Shown: positions 9,543 to 18,999, counted from the first letter of the stretch. The stretch is DNA of 19,030 nucleotides from Auxenochlorella pyrenoidosa (GCA_001430745.1 KQ481983.1:569944-588973); one strand, 5' to 3'. The notes: generated by a model from the letters alone, not told the origin. A program made the numbers and translations.

Positions 9543-10289
9543 CGCGGTGCCAGCCTGCCCGCCGACTGCGGCGTCCGCAGGGCAGCCCCGCCGCCGACTG
9601 CTGCCCCTCGCCCCGTCCCTGCTTGCGCGTGGCCCCTAGCTGCGGCCCATCTGCCGCGGGTCTGGCGCCTCTTTGCACACATTTCTCTGTCGTCACAGGT
9701 AGTTGTTTACACATTCCAGCCAGTCGTGCGGAGGATAGGACGGCCTGGGCGAATCGATGGAGGACAGGGCCAGGAGGGGGCAGGGACCAAGCCCACCAGG
9801 CTGGGTTGCAGGATTGGAAAGGGTCGGCAAGATCAGCTGAGGTGCATGCATGTGTCAAACAACCTGCTTGCAGCCGAGTCAGCGCCCAGCACGAGGCCTG
9901 CGCGCCCACTTGGCCGAGCTGATTGCTAGGCTGCCCCAGGCAATCGGGAAGTTGAGTCTGGTGCCGCTGGCCGCGGTCGTTTTGGGGGCACTTTGATGGT
10001 AGCCAGAAAAGGACGGGAGCATGCTGCCTGATGCCACTGCATGCATGGCCTGGATCCCACCCAAGCAGGCGTGCCCTTTGTGGCTGGCTGCGCCAAGGGC
10101 TGGCCGCCGGCTTATGCTCAGTCGCAGGCAGGTGCCAGGAGCGCTGTGCGCGCCCAGGATTAGACCCCCCTGCCAGGTGCGCAACCTGGGAGCTCCTGCC
10201 TGGCGACTGGTTGCACAGCCAACGACAACGGCTAGGGTTTACAGTAGAAGGCGCATATGAAAGAGTGTCGGAGCAAAAGACTTTGAACA
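9543..10289 (+). other. SEC13 3' UTR region
   Basis: No gene is visible here. The first plus-strand TGTAA after the SEC13 stop is at 10290, which makes this about 750 nt of 3' UTR if that motif is used. The open frames on either strand show no recognisable protein. Confidence 0.5.
10239..10243 (-). terminator. Putative polyadenylation signal TGTAA for the 113-aa gene
   Basis: The first minus-strand TGTAA (TTACA on plus) after the stop codon at 10962, about 720 nt downstream. It lies 47 bp inside the predicted SEC13 3' UTR, so the two convergent transcripts would overlap. Confidence 0.4.
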
Positions 10290-10294
10290 TGTAA
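10290..10294 (+). terminator. Putative SEC13 polyadenylation signal TGTAA
   Basis: The first TGTAA on the plus strand after the SEC13 stop. TGTAA is the standard polyadenylation element in chlorophyte nuclear genes; cleavage normally follows within about 10-20 nt. The assignment is by position only. Confidence 0.45.
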
Positions 10295-10961
10295 CGAGTT
10301 CTTCAGGACTGGGTACATGGGTTGCGCTGAGAGGAGGAGAGGAGGGAGGGAGTGGTTTGTGCCGACTGGCCCACAGCGACAGCAAGAGCGCAGGTGGGCT
10401 GGGAGGCGGCGCACGTGAGGCGGCGCAAAGGATTGTGAGAGCGATCAACGTGTATGTGAGGGATGGGCAGGCGGTGATGGGGCGGCCATGCAGGTGGCAG
10501 CGATTCGTATATGCTGGAAGTGCTGATACGCAAAACCTGGAGATAGCTGGCAGCAGGGTGCATATACGTTAAGCATTTGGGCAGTCGGGAAGCAGCAATG
10601 GGCAAAGGGCTGTTCCTCTTTTTTTTTGAAAAGCGGCAGGGGCCGAGCAGTGCGGGAGCAGGAAGTGCGGCAATGCCCGAAAGCATGATACAGGGCGGCA
10701 GACCGGGAGGGGCCCGCATCATGGATGGAAAGGGAGTCGGCAAACGATAGCGTCACGGGTTGGTTCAGACTGGTGCGGCCGCGATTTGCTGGCCGAACGG
10801 AGATGCGATGCTGGGCGGGTGCGCTGAGCGCTCCTGACGTCAGTGCTGGCGATGTGGGGTGCGCAAAATCTGGGCGGGGGGGGGGCGGCGGTGGGCACGC
10901 CGGCGTGCGGGGTCGCTCGCACACGCGAACAATAACTGCGCGGCACGCGCGTGCGGTCGTG

Positions 10962-11711
10962 CTAGTGCGCCGCCTGTTGGGGGCAGCCAGTGCTGGACCC
11001 CTGCCGGCCCGCGAGCTGCGCCCACGGCGCGTCGCGCCAGTTGCCGCTGCTGCGCAGTTCCGCGCTGATCACGTCGTATGCAACCTGCGCCAGCAAAGAG
11101 GGGGGGCGGCGGCCGCGTCAGCACGAAATTCCTCGCGGAGCGGCCACCAGTGGATGCTGCCCAAACAAAGCTGGGCGGCAGACTGCCACGCGCCGCCGGC
11201 AGCGCTCGCGGGGGCTGGCGAGCTGGTGTGTGGCCCGCGGCTCACCTCTTGCTGCTCCTTGATCAGCAGCCGCAGCGTGGGCGTTAGGCTGCCGCTGCCA
11301 GTGCTGAGCTCCGTGTACAGCTCGGTTGCCAGGGCTTCCTCCTCCTCCGGCATGGGAGTGGATATGGGGATGGCCTGCAGAGGCGCAAGCGGGTGGGCGG
11401 TTGGGGCTGCCGGGACAGGGCGCAGCGTCAGACCCGCCGCGGGCAGGCGTGCACGCCGGACGGCGCGCGGCGGGGGCGGCGGGGGCGAGTGCGGCCCTGG
11501 AGGCGCCGCGGTGGGGCGCTGTCGGCGGCGCTCGGGCCCGATTGTTTGCGACCCTACTGCTGTCTGCATGCATGCGAGCTGCCGCCGGTGGCTGGGGAAG
11601 TCCCGACGGCAAGGGGCGCACCTGCAAGTCGGGCGCCGCAAAGCAGCTGACGGGCGCCTTGGTTGCCTCCCGAAAGGAGAGGGTCTTCTGCTTGAGCGCA
11701 GGAGCAACCAT
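10962..11711 (-). CDS. Small protein of an unrecognised family, tandem paralogue A (113 aa)
   Basis: Three exons, 11711-11622, 11374-11246 and 11084-10962, all phase 0, encode 113 aa. The ATG at 11711 has a strong context (CCAGCCATGG). Exon 1 is basic and short: MVAPALKQKTLSFREATKAP. Exon 2 carries an acidic patch and a predicted helix: MPEEEEALATELYTEL, a Ser/Gly/Thr linker, then LRLLIKEQQE. Exon 3 begins VAYDVISAELRSSG and ends in a low-complexity tail, stop TAG. I recognise no domain and see no signal peptide or membrane segment. The strongest evidence that it is real is paralogue B at 13111-13866, which has the same three-exon layout, the same splice points (after KEQQE) and conserved blocks EEALAxELxxEL, LLKEQQE and AxDxISxELRxSG. 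Both are probably small soluble, mostly helical proteins. The frame is open upstream to an ATG at 11927, taken here as 5' UTR. Confidence 0.75.
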
Positions 11712-12446
11712 GGCTGGGGGCGCGCCGAAGGACTCGGACTTGCAAGGGACACTCGTGGCGCTGGGGGTTTGGTCGGCGCTTTGTGTAGGGTGAGAAGAAC
11801 TAAGTGAGCGAGGCGGATTGGACCTGAAATAGCGGCGGGATTTGGGACTGCTCACTGAGTCCGACAGGAGCAGGACCTTAGCACAGCATGACGACAGTCG
11901 GCCGACATGAGCCCAACTCCCATGCAAGTTGCCCAGCTCCTCTCAACGCACATTAATCTGTCTGCCCTGAGCCTTCCCTGCCTGCTTCTACTCCTACTCA
12001 AGGCCTCATAGCCGGCCACGGGACCGCCACGCATGAGTCAGCCGCGTGAGCGGGCACATGGGCAGAGCGCGCATGTCGCGCAGGCGCCTGCCACAGCTGC
12101 CGGCAGTCCTGGGGCTGTCCCAGCTGGCTCCATGTCTGCCCTGCCCGACCGCTTCACGGAAAGCACACCCTCTGCCACACCTTCTGCTACGAAGCCCCAT
12201 GCTGCCTTCTGGCACTGTGGGATTTGGGCCAAGATTCACCTTCGGGATTTTGGTGGGATCACTCGATCAAGCAGGACGGCGGCATGTTGATGATGCACCC
12301 GGGCCAAGGGTTGGTGCTGGCACATACACCAGCACCCGCAAACAGGGATGTCGCTAGATCATGGCACAAACGAGTATCGGCCACAGTGAGTTGCCAAGGT
12401 ACACCAGCAGCGCTTCTGCAGACACCCGGCAAGAGGTACCATTCTG

Positions 12447-12551
12447 CCCAGCATGCTGCTGGGAAGCATACTGACATGGGTGAGGCTTCCAACGCCATCC
12501 ACCCAGCATGCTGTCTGCGAAGCACGCTGGCATGGGTGAGGCTCCCAACGC
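12447..12551 (+). repeat. Two-copy ~55-bp direct repeat with an inner palindrome
   Basis: Copies at 12447-12495 and 12502-12551 share CCCAGCATGCTG, then AAGCA(T/C), CATGGGTGAGGCT and CCAACGC at an offset of 55 bp, with about 10 differences. Each copy begins with a near-palindrome centred on GCATGC. It lies between the two paralogous small genes, downstream of the putative end of B. Confidence 0.8.
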
Positions 12552-12612
12552 TGTCGCTGGGCAGGCAAGCTGCCACGCTCCCTGTGCCCCGTGATGACAA
12601 CAACATGCTGCA

Positions 12613-12617
12613 TTACA
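12613..12617 (-). terminator. Putative polyadenylation signal TGTAA for the 105-aa gene
   Basis: The first minus-strand TGTAA after the stop at 13111, giving a 3' UTR of about 500 nt. Assigned by motif and position only. Confidence 0.4.
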
Positions 12618-13110
12618 GCGGAGGGCGCGTACGAGGCCTCTGTTCATACATCGGTGCGCATGAATGAAAGGGTTGCAAGCAGTGGCATAAAATGTCCGGG
12701 CAGGCAGGGCAGAGACAGTGAGAGAGTCTAGGCATGGAGAGCGCGGAACAAGCCGCCCATAAATAATTGCAAGGCAGAGGATGAAGGCATGCCATCCGCA
12801 TGCGGGAAGGTGGGGAAGTAAAGAAAGGAAGGGAAGAGAGCGTGTTGGCAGGAGTCTGTACACAAGAGGCTAGCAGAGGTCCCGCTGTGGGACGCAGAGA
12901 GGGACAGAAGGCCCGGGGGACGTGACATTGGCAAGCAAAAGGGGATTTCAGTGCGGGCAAGGTAGGAGGGCACGAGGCGCGCGGGCGCGTGGCGCACGCG
13001 GTTTTTGGGTTTGGGCGGCATTCGCTGCGATGCCATGGAACACATGGGGCGGCATACAGGCCAGGAGTCGTTCCGCACAGCCACATGACGGCCGAGCGGC
13101 TCGGCGGAGC

Positions 13111-13866
13111 CTAGTGGCAGGCCTGCAGGGCGCTCGTGGCGCATGCCGGCAGCTGCAGGGCCGCTCCAGCAGGCAGCGAGGGGCAGCTGCTCAAGCTTCC
13201 GCTGCGGCGCAGCTCCAAGCTGATGAGGTCGAATGCAGCCTGCAGGCAACAGGGAGGCAAGGGCGGGGGCGCGGCAGCAGCGGGTGAACCTCGTGCATGG
13301 ACAGGCGCTGCCTGGCTTGCAGGCTGTACACTGCACTGCCCCGGGGTTACACTGCGGTTAGACCGATTGTAGCCCAACAAGCACACAAGCAATCAAGTGC
13401 GTGCCCTAACGGCGGCCACTTGGCGGCCACTTGGTGCCGAGACGCCAGCAAGCTGCAGCGCGCTTCCACAAGCACCCCTCCCCGCCGCACCTCTTGCTGC
13501 TCCTTGAGCAGGTGACCTGACGTCAGCTCGCAAGAGGCGAAGGCCGTGCTGCAAAGCAGCTCGTGCAGCAGCTCCTGGGCCAGGGCATCCTCAGCCGGGG
13601 CAGCCTGCAGAGGGGCGCAGCGTCGGCGGCAGCGGCGGCAGCCTGGTGTCAGCGGTCGAGAGGGGCAGTGGCGGGAGAGGAGCTGGGCGCGCCTGCGAGC
13701 GAACCCCTTGCCAGCCCATGAATGCCTGGTAATACAACAGCGGCGTTACTTTGCACAGATGCCCGTGCTCCTCAGTTGCGCGTTTGCTCACCTCAAAGTT
13801 GCTGTCAAAGCTGGACGAGAGGCAGGGCAGGCTCCGCTGCGACTTGATGCTTGCGGACTGCTGCAT
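13111..13866 (-). CDS. Small protein of an unrecognised family, tandem paralogue B (105 aa)
   Basis: Three exons, 13866-13792, 13604-13491 and 13239-13111, all phase 0, encode 105 aa. Exon 1 is MQQSASIKSQRSLPCLSSSF then DSNFE, Ser-rich where paralogue A is Thr/Ala-rich. Exon 2 has EDALAQELLHELL, a variable Cys/Ser/Thr stretch, then HLLKEQQE. Exon 3 begins AAFDLISLELRRSG and ends in a Cys/Ala/Leu-rich tail, stop TAG. Intron positions match paralogue A exactly relative to the protein, and the conserved blocks lie at the same places, so the two arose by tandem duplication and have diverged strongly outside those blocks. The direction of the duplication cannot be told from two copies. Function unknown. 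A minus-strand TATTTA at 13969-13964, about 100 bp upstream of the ATG, could be a TATA-like element. Confidence 0.75.
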
Positions 13867-14631
13867 GTTGAGAAGGCGGGTGCAGGTGGAGCGCAGAAAG
13901 CGGGTGGGTCCGAAAGGGGTGCAAGGTGAAAACAGGCTTTGGGGATGTAGCGGCTGTAGCAGCTAAATACATGGGGCATTGATGATGGACGCGGCGCCTA
14001 ATGGATGCGACCCGCGTTGACAGATCTTGCAGGACTGTCACATAAGCACAACAAATGCTGACATGGCGCTCAAATAATTGGCGACAGTACAATGCCATCC
14101 CCATTTCCCAGGCAACCCCCGCTAATTGAGAGATCCTCGAAGTGCATTTCTCACATAACACTGCAGATGGCGGGAAAACGCAATCCCAGGTTGTTTCGTG
14201 CCGCCGCCCTGCGCTCCGCCAGCAAGCGAGGCGGTCTGCCACGGCATGCCGTCTGCATATACCAGACAGCTGCCTCTAGGGCCACGAGGGCACACATTCC
14301 TTTCGCACAGGGCATGAGATGGAAGCTTGTTACCTGCCCCACTGCATGCAGCCCTGTGGGTGCTGGCCGTACTGCTACCTACGCGGGGCTCACAGCACGG
14401 GGCTTACGGCATTGCTCATGTGCCTGCTAACATGCTGAGCACGCTCATATCAAGGCAACGCATGCCAGACAGGCCAGAAGCTGCTGCTGCCTCTCCTGCT
14501 GTCTGCCTCACTCATTTTCATGGTCCAAGCATCGAAAGCGAGCGGCGCTGTTCACTGCTGCGGCAGCGCCACTTTGCTGCGTCAGCCCTGCTGCCAGGGC
14601 GCTGGCCGGCGGCAATCGCGGGCGCTCAGCT
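13867..14631. other. Spacer between paralogue B and the repeat gene
   Basis: 765 bp holding the paralogue B promoter and the 3' UTR of the 11-residue-repeat gene. No minus-strand TGTAA was found, so that gene's 3' end is not placed. The sequence is less GC-rich at about 13940-14170. No reading frame here looks like protein. Confidence 0.5.
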
Positions 14632-15971
14632 TCAGTCGAGGCCTGCACGGCGTGGCCCGGGCCCTGCCTTGCGTTCCTGAATGCCGACCAGCCCCCCGGT
14701 GGCGCCGCCTGCAGCCACAGCACGACAGCAGAGGAAGCAGGGTGTGAGGTGGGTTGCAAAGGGTGCAGGCGTGGCCGCTCCCGCCATGGCAGCAGCGGCA
14801 GTTGGCCACAGCATGCCAGCGCATGCCGGGCTGCTGCCCGGGAGATGAAGGCCACGCAGGCCCTGTAAGGTCAGGGCGGGCAGGACACTGCTGGGTGCAC
14901 CTGTTATGTCGCAGAGGCCCCCGGTCTCGCCCCTGCAGGGCGGGCCGCCACAGCGCAGCGAAGCTCACGGGCGTTGCTGCACAGCGCCTGCTCAACACAG
15001 CTCTGACGAGATGTACAAGCATGGGGGTTCAGTCCACCTGGCATCCCCAGCCGCTGCAAAGGGCTCGTCAGCAGAGCTGCACCGCCCCTGCGCAGAGGCA
15101 GGCTGGGGCAATGGGACAGCCGTATTGCCAGCTGTGTTGCCAACGCGGCACGCGGACGCACCCCTCCTTGCCCACCTGCCAGGTCGCTCAGTCCGCCAGT
15201 GTCGCCACCTGCGCGCGACACATGGAAGTGTGCCTGTCAATGGCGATAGGCAGCAGCGATCAGCAGGGTCGACTCCCTCGGACAAAGCATGCAAGGCATC
15301 CGGCAGGCAGGGTGAGGCAGCGCCCGTCGATGGCAGCCAGATGCAGTGCATGGAGTTGCTGCTGCGCATGCAACATTGACCCCAGCACCCGCCTCGGATG
15401 TCGCTGACGCCGCCAGTGTGGCCGCCTGCAGCAGGCAGGCGAGTCGACGGCAGCCAGGTGTTGGCTGGGGAATGCTGGCAGCATGGCCCGCCGCTGCAAC
15501 ACAGCAGCAGTACAAACGCGCAGCGCCGCAGCTGCAGCGCAACGCCTGCGCACGTGCAGCGCCGGGTGCGCGCGCCTGCCGCACCTCTGATGTCGCCCAG
15601 CCCGCCGGTGTGGCCGCCCCTGATCTCTGCCAAGCCACCCGTCTCAGCGCCCATGATGTCCTGCACTGGACTGGTGCACACAAGCAGCTGGGGCCGGCGG
15701 CATGACGTGTCAGCTGGAGCGCTGCTGCAGTACACGCCCACGTGGGCAGGCTTGGGTACGCTGGTTATTGGGGTACATCTCTTCACAGGCCGTCAGCTGC
15801 GTGGCATGCGTAAGGTTTCTGGGGTGCTGCACCTGAGCCCATCGGCCGCGCTGCTTCAGGCACCCCCTACCTTGAGCCCGCCCGTCTCCCCCCCAGAGAG
15901 GGCCTTGAGCGAGAAGCCCTCGCCGGCCGCCCCTGCCGCCACGCTGCCCAGCTTGGGCCCGCCTGCGCCGC
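14632..15971 (-). CDS. Protein of 11-residue GGxTGGLxDIR repeats on micro-exons; 5' end uncertain
   Basis: Exons read: 15971(?)-15871, 15660-15585, 15424-15392, 15208-15172, 14932-14901 and 14708-14632. They encode consecutive 11-residue units: GGETGGLKDIM, GAETGGLAEIR, GGHTGGLGDIR, GGHTGGVSDIR, GGDTGGLSDLA, GGETGGLCDIT, GGATGGLVGIQ, then a basic tail ending RAGLD and TGA. The consensus is GGxTGGLxDIR. A looser Gly/Ala-rich stretch (GGAGGPKLGSV) precedes the first clear unit. The 15424-15392 exon is exactly 33 nt, one repeat, with both flanking introns phase 1. Two introns need GC donors (CGAG|GCGGGT at 15391 and GGTGG|GCAAGG at 15171); the second adds one extra Gly between units. The frame is open upstream as far as ATG 16383, with other candidate starts at 16156 (MEEEAARRLS, after a strong C-tract acceptor) and 16099, so the N-terminus and targeting are unknown. 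I recognise no family. Regular Gly and hydrophobic spacing suggests a short-repeat solenoid or an extended linker. Confidence 0.65.
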
Positions 15972-16494
15972 CTACAGGCAGCAGGGGGGCCAGAGGGAGG
16001 GTGGGAGCGGGTGTGTTGCTGTGCCGCATGCGCACTCGGAAGGCTGCTAGGGCACAGCCGGCAGCAGGAAGGTGGGCTGGCGCTGCAAGCTTCAGCATCG
16101 CCTGCAGGGCATGCGGCCCAGCGCACCGACAGCCGCCGCGCCGCCTCCTCCTCCATAGTCCTTCGCTGCGAGGAAGGGGGGGGGGGGCGGTAAGAAGACG
16201 ACGGGAGCAGGCTGGCAGGCTCTCCCTGGGCTGTTCCCAGACCGCCGCAGGTCTGGTGACGAGCCCAGCAGGTCCCAAGGGCAGCTGAGCAGGCGCTTTC
16301 GCCTCGCCGCCACCCACCAAGGTGGCTGCTCGGCGTGGTGGCTGCGGAAACGTCCTTGGACATGCTGCGGTGGCCGTTTGCAAGCAACAGGGTGGCAGCT
16401 AGGCGTTTGTTGCTATGCCAAGGTTGCCTGCTGTGCATGATGCACGCTGCCGCCCCACCCCATTCTTCGCCTGCTTCCTGCCAGCTACTTGGTT
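15972..16494 (-). other. Probable 5' region of the repeat gene
   Basis: Between the first firm repeat exon and the putative end of the ABC gene. The minus strand stays open from ATG 16383 into the repeat frame. A C-rich tract ending TTCCTCGCAG at about 16171 looks like a splice acceptor, followed by CGAAGGACT and ATG 16156 (MEEEAARRLS, then GTGCGC). I cannot decide which of these is coding. Confidence 0.4.
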
Positions 16495-16499
16495 TTACA
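16495..16499 (-). terminator. Polyadenylation signal TGTAA of the ABC transporter gene
   Basis: Minus-strand TGTAA about 200 nt after the ABC stop codon at 16700, in a locally AT-richer stretch. Position and motif fit a chlorophyte polyadenylation signal. Confidence 0.6.
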
Positions 16500-16699
16500 T
16501 CAAATGATAGGTTTGAGCAATAGGCAACTGAAGTGACTGGAACTAGGATGAAATGGGCTGGGGACCACATCCCACGCGATGTGGCAGTTGCCGCTGCCGG
16601 CGCGCCGGGCCGCACCGCGGCGCCGGTCCAAACGTCGGTGCTGGATTGCAGAAACCAAGCGCTCGCCACCTCCTCCCTCGAACGCCCTTATAGTATTAT

Positions 16700-18960
16700 T
16701 CATCCCATGTAGTCCATGGCCTTTTCCAGGCTCATCTCCGAGGCCGGCCGCACCTCCCAGCCGCCGGGCGCGGCGTCGGCGGCATCCAGTCCGCTGCCAG
16801 AGCCGTGCAGGAGCAGCACGTTCTCGTGGAACTGCGTGAGGGTGGGCCGATGGCCCACGCTGATGAAGGTAATGCCTGCGGCGCCAAGGGAAGAGGCGCG
16901 TGTGTGTGTGTGTCTGTGTGTGATGCCGAGCATGAGTGCCGCTTGGCAGCCACCACGGCTGCAGCGGCGCGTGGCTGCAGGCATCTGCGGCGCGGCCGAC
17001 GACGGCTGCGGCCTGCCCGCTGGGCGCGGGGTGCCACCCGAGACCCCTCCGGCACAGCAGGCGCAGCCGGAGGGGCGGCTCGCGGCGCGCCTGCGGGGCG
17101 GCACTACACTGCACCCTCCTGGCGCCCCTGCCAGGACCCACCGGCGCTGCGCAGTGCCTGGTAGAGCAGCCGCTCGTTGCGGGTGTCCAGCGCGCTCGTC
17201 GACTCATCCATCAGCACCAGCCGGGGCTGCGGCACAGACAGGTGCGCACAGCAAGGGAGGGGCGGCGGCAAGGGTCGGTGGGAGTAGCGGCGTCTGCGCC
17301 CCGCCAGCCCGCCCAGCAGCGCCATCCGGGCCCAGAGCGTTCGCAACTGGCTGTGTCCCTGGCAGCGGTGCAGGCAGAGCGGGCGGGTGCCGCCGATGCC
17401 GCCGCCGCTCACGTGCAGAGGCGGGCGGGAGGGGCAGCCCCTCGGCACGCGCCAGGCCGGCAGCGCCGTGCACGGAAACCGCCCCGCCCAGCCTGCGTGG
17501 CGGCAGCCCCAGTGGGCACCCACAACCCAGCGCGCGGCGGCGCACCTTTGCCAGCAGCACACGCGCAAAGGCCAGGCGCTGCTGCTCCCCAAGGGACAGG
17601 GTGCTGGCCCAGTCTGCCACAGCATCAAGGTTGCCGCCGATGCGCTCCAGCAGCGGCGCCAGCTGCGGCGCGACAGGGGACGGGCGGGGCAGAGGGGGTT
17701 TGCCACAGCCCAGGCGCAGCCGGGCCGGGCTTGGGCTGCCGCGGGGCGAGGCAGAAATGGCCACGCAATGACGCAGCCGGCGGTGGGGGACTCCACAGTG
17801 ACGCAGCCAGCAGCAGGCAGCCTCTAAACAGAGGAGAGGGGTAGCCTGTTGGCTGGGGCGGGCACTGGCATCCTTGGGGGTCACCTGCACTGTTCGCAGC
17901 GCCTCCTGCAGCTGAGCATCTGTTGGCAGCGGCCGCCGCCGGCTGGCTCCATTTCCGCTGCCGCCGCTGCTGCTCGCTGCTGGGCTGCCAGGCACGTGGC
18001 TGCCGTCGCTGCCGCCGGCGGCCTGGCTGCCCGCTGCTGCTGCTGCTGCTGCTGCTCCGGCGGCGCCAGCAGCCTCGTCCTGCAGCTGCGCCCAGGTGGG
18101 GTAGAGCAGCTGGTCGCGCAGCGTGCCCAGCACGACATACGGCCGCTGCGGCACAAAAAAGATGTCGCCCTGCAGGGGGCACAGTTGGATAGGGGGCCCG
18201 TGCGCAGTCACATACAGCACACGTCTAGAAGCTTGACATTTGGCACTATTTCTTTTCTTGTGGAAAACATCAGTGGGCCAGCCGGGTGGGTCTGGAGCCT
18301 CGCAGCGGCGGGGATGCTGCCGGGCTGCACAGTGATGTTGAGCCTGTGTGTGCCGGCCATGCGTGCGTGCACGTTAGGTGCATGCGCGCGCGGGCCGGCG
18401 GCGCAGCACAGCGCAGCACAGCGCACCTCCCCCTCGCCCCGCCCCATGGGCTGGCCGTGCCGCACGATGTGCCCGCTGCCGCTGTTCCACAGCCCCGCCA
18501 CCGTCCTGCAGGCGCAGGGCAGCGGGCAGGGCAGATGCTGCTTGCTGATGGGCAGGCATCGCGTGGCCCTGCCTTCACGGCAGCGCCGCCGGCGGCCAGG
18601 CAACAGGCACGGCAGCTGGACTCTGGCACGGCCCATGCACCTCCCCCTGCCTGGCGATAAAAGGCAGTAAGCAGCAACGCGGGGGGAGGCAATAAGCGGC
18701 AGTGAGCAGCAAGGCGGGGGTGGAGGCGGCCCCACGGCAGCGCACTGCAGGATGCTGGTCTTGCCGGCGCAGCAGGAAACAGCAGGCGCAGCATGGCCCA
18801 GCAGCAACGCACCGCAGGATGCTGGTCTTGCCGGCGCCGCTGGGCCCCATGATGAGCAGCGACTGGCCGGGGGCCACCGACAGGGACAGGGCCGACACCA
18901 GGGTGGTGCCGCTGCTGGGCACGCGCAGCGTCAGGTCCTGGATGTCCAGCAGGGAGCGGC
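16700..18960 (-). CDS. ABC transporter, subfamily D (ABCD2/YddA-like), ATP-binding half; cut by right edge
   Basis: Six exons, 18960-18813, 18505-18427, 18169-17885, 17662-17546, 17226-17142 and 16875-16700, join in frame and cover the C-terminal nucleotide-binding domain. The motifs in order: SLLDIQDLTLRVPSSGTTLV, Walker A GPSGAGKTSILR, AGLWNSGSGHI, Q-loop region FFVPQRPYVVLGTLRDQLLY, signature LSLGEQQRLAFARVLLAK, Walker B/D-loop LVLMDESTSALDTRNE, and H-loop GITFISVGHRPTLTQFH. The C-terminus is EMSLEKAMDYMG. The PQRPYxxLGTLRxQLLYP and LSLGEQQRLAFAR forms are those of ABCD half transporters, closest to plant chloroplast-type ABCD2 and cyanobacterial YddA-like proteins; substrate unknown. All key residues are intact. 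An Ala/Gly/Ser-rich insert of about 50 residues lies between the Q-loop and the signature. The membrane domain must lie beyond position 19030; the 70 bp after the first visible exon are intron with a G17 run. Confidence 0.93.
18033..18056 (+). repeat. (GCT)8 triplet repeat coding for poly-Ala in the ABC gene
   Basis: Eight GCT units on the plus strand read as GCA (Ala) codons in the minus-strand ABC frame. They make part of the low-complexity insert between the Q-loop and the signature motif and are likely length-variable. Confidence 0.9.
18741..18838 (-). repeat. Partial duplicate of the Walker A coding segment inside the adjacent intron
   Basis: The 30 bp at 18809-18838 (end of the Walker A exon plus its splice donor) recur at 18741-18770 in the downstream intron with a single T/C difference, 68 bp away. 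Both copies read AGKTSIL on the minus strand. In the intronic copy the donor dinucleotide is lost: CTGCGGTGCG has become CTGCAGTGCG, which instead creates a CAG followed by GTGCG. Confidence 0.8.
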
Positions 18961-18999
18961 CTGCAGGTGGGAGTGTGTGTGTTTGTGTGCCCCCGAGGC

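Larger units (their letters stand above)
11712..13110. other. Spacer between the tandem paralogues
   Basis: About 1.4 kb with no recognisable gene. It should contain the promoter and 5' UTR of paralogue A (left part) and the 3' UTR of paralogue B (right part). It includes a two-copy ~55-bp repeat at 12447-12551 and a minus-strand TGTAA at 12613-12617. The right half (about 12700-12900) is purine-rich on the plus strand. Confidence 0.5.

Noticed and set aside
10725..11807. 360-codon plus-strand open frame opposite paralogue A
   Set aside because: It is the antisense shadow of paralogue A exons and introns; the minus-strand model has splice sites and a paralogue to support it.
14508..14855. 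Minus-strand frame starting MAFISRAAARHALACC
   Set aside because: It begins in the last intron of the repeat gene and passes through its last exon in another frame.
15172..15424. Possible CRISPR-like or tandem DNA repeat array
   Set aside because: The similarity between units is at protein level inside splice borders, and the intervening sequences differ in length and content; it is a repeat-coding gene.
16716..17844. Long plus-strand open frames opposite the ABC gene
   Set aside because: Antisense shadows of a clearly identified ATPase domain.
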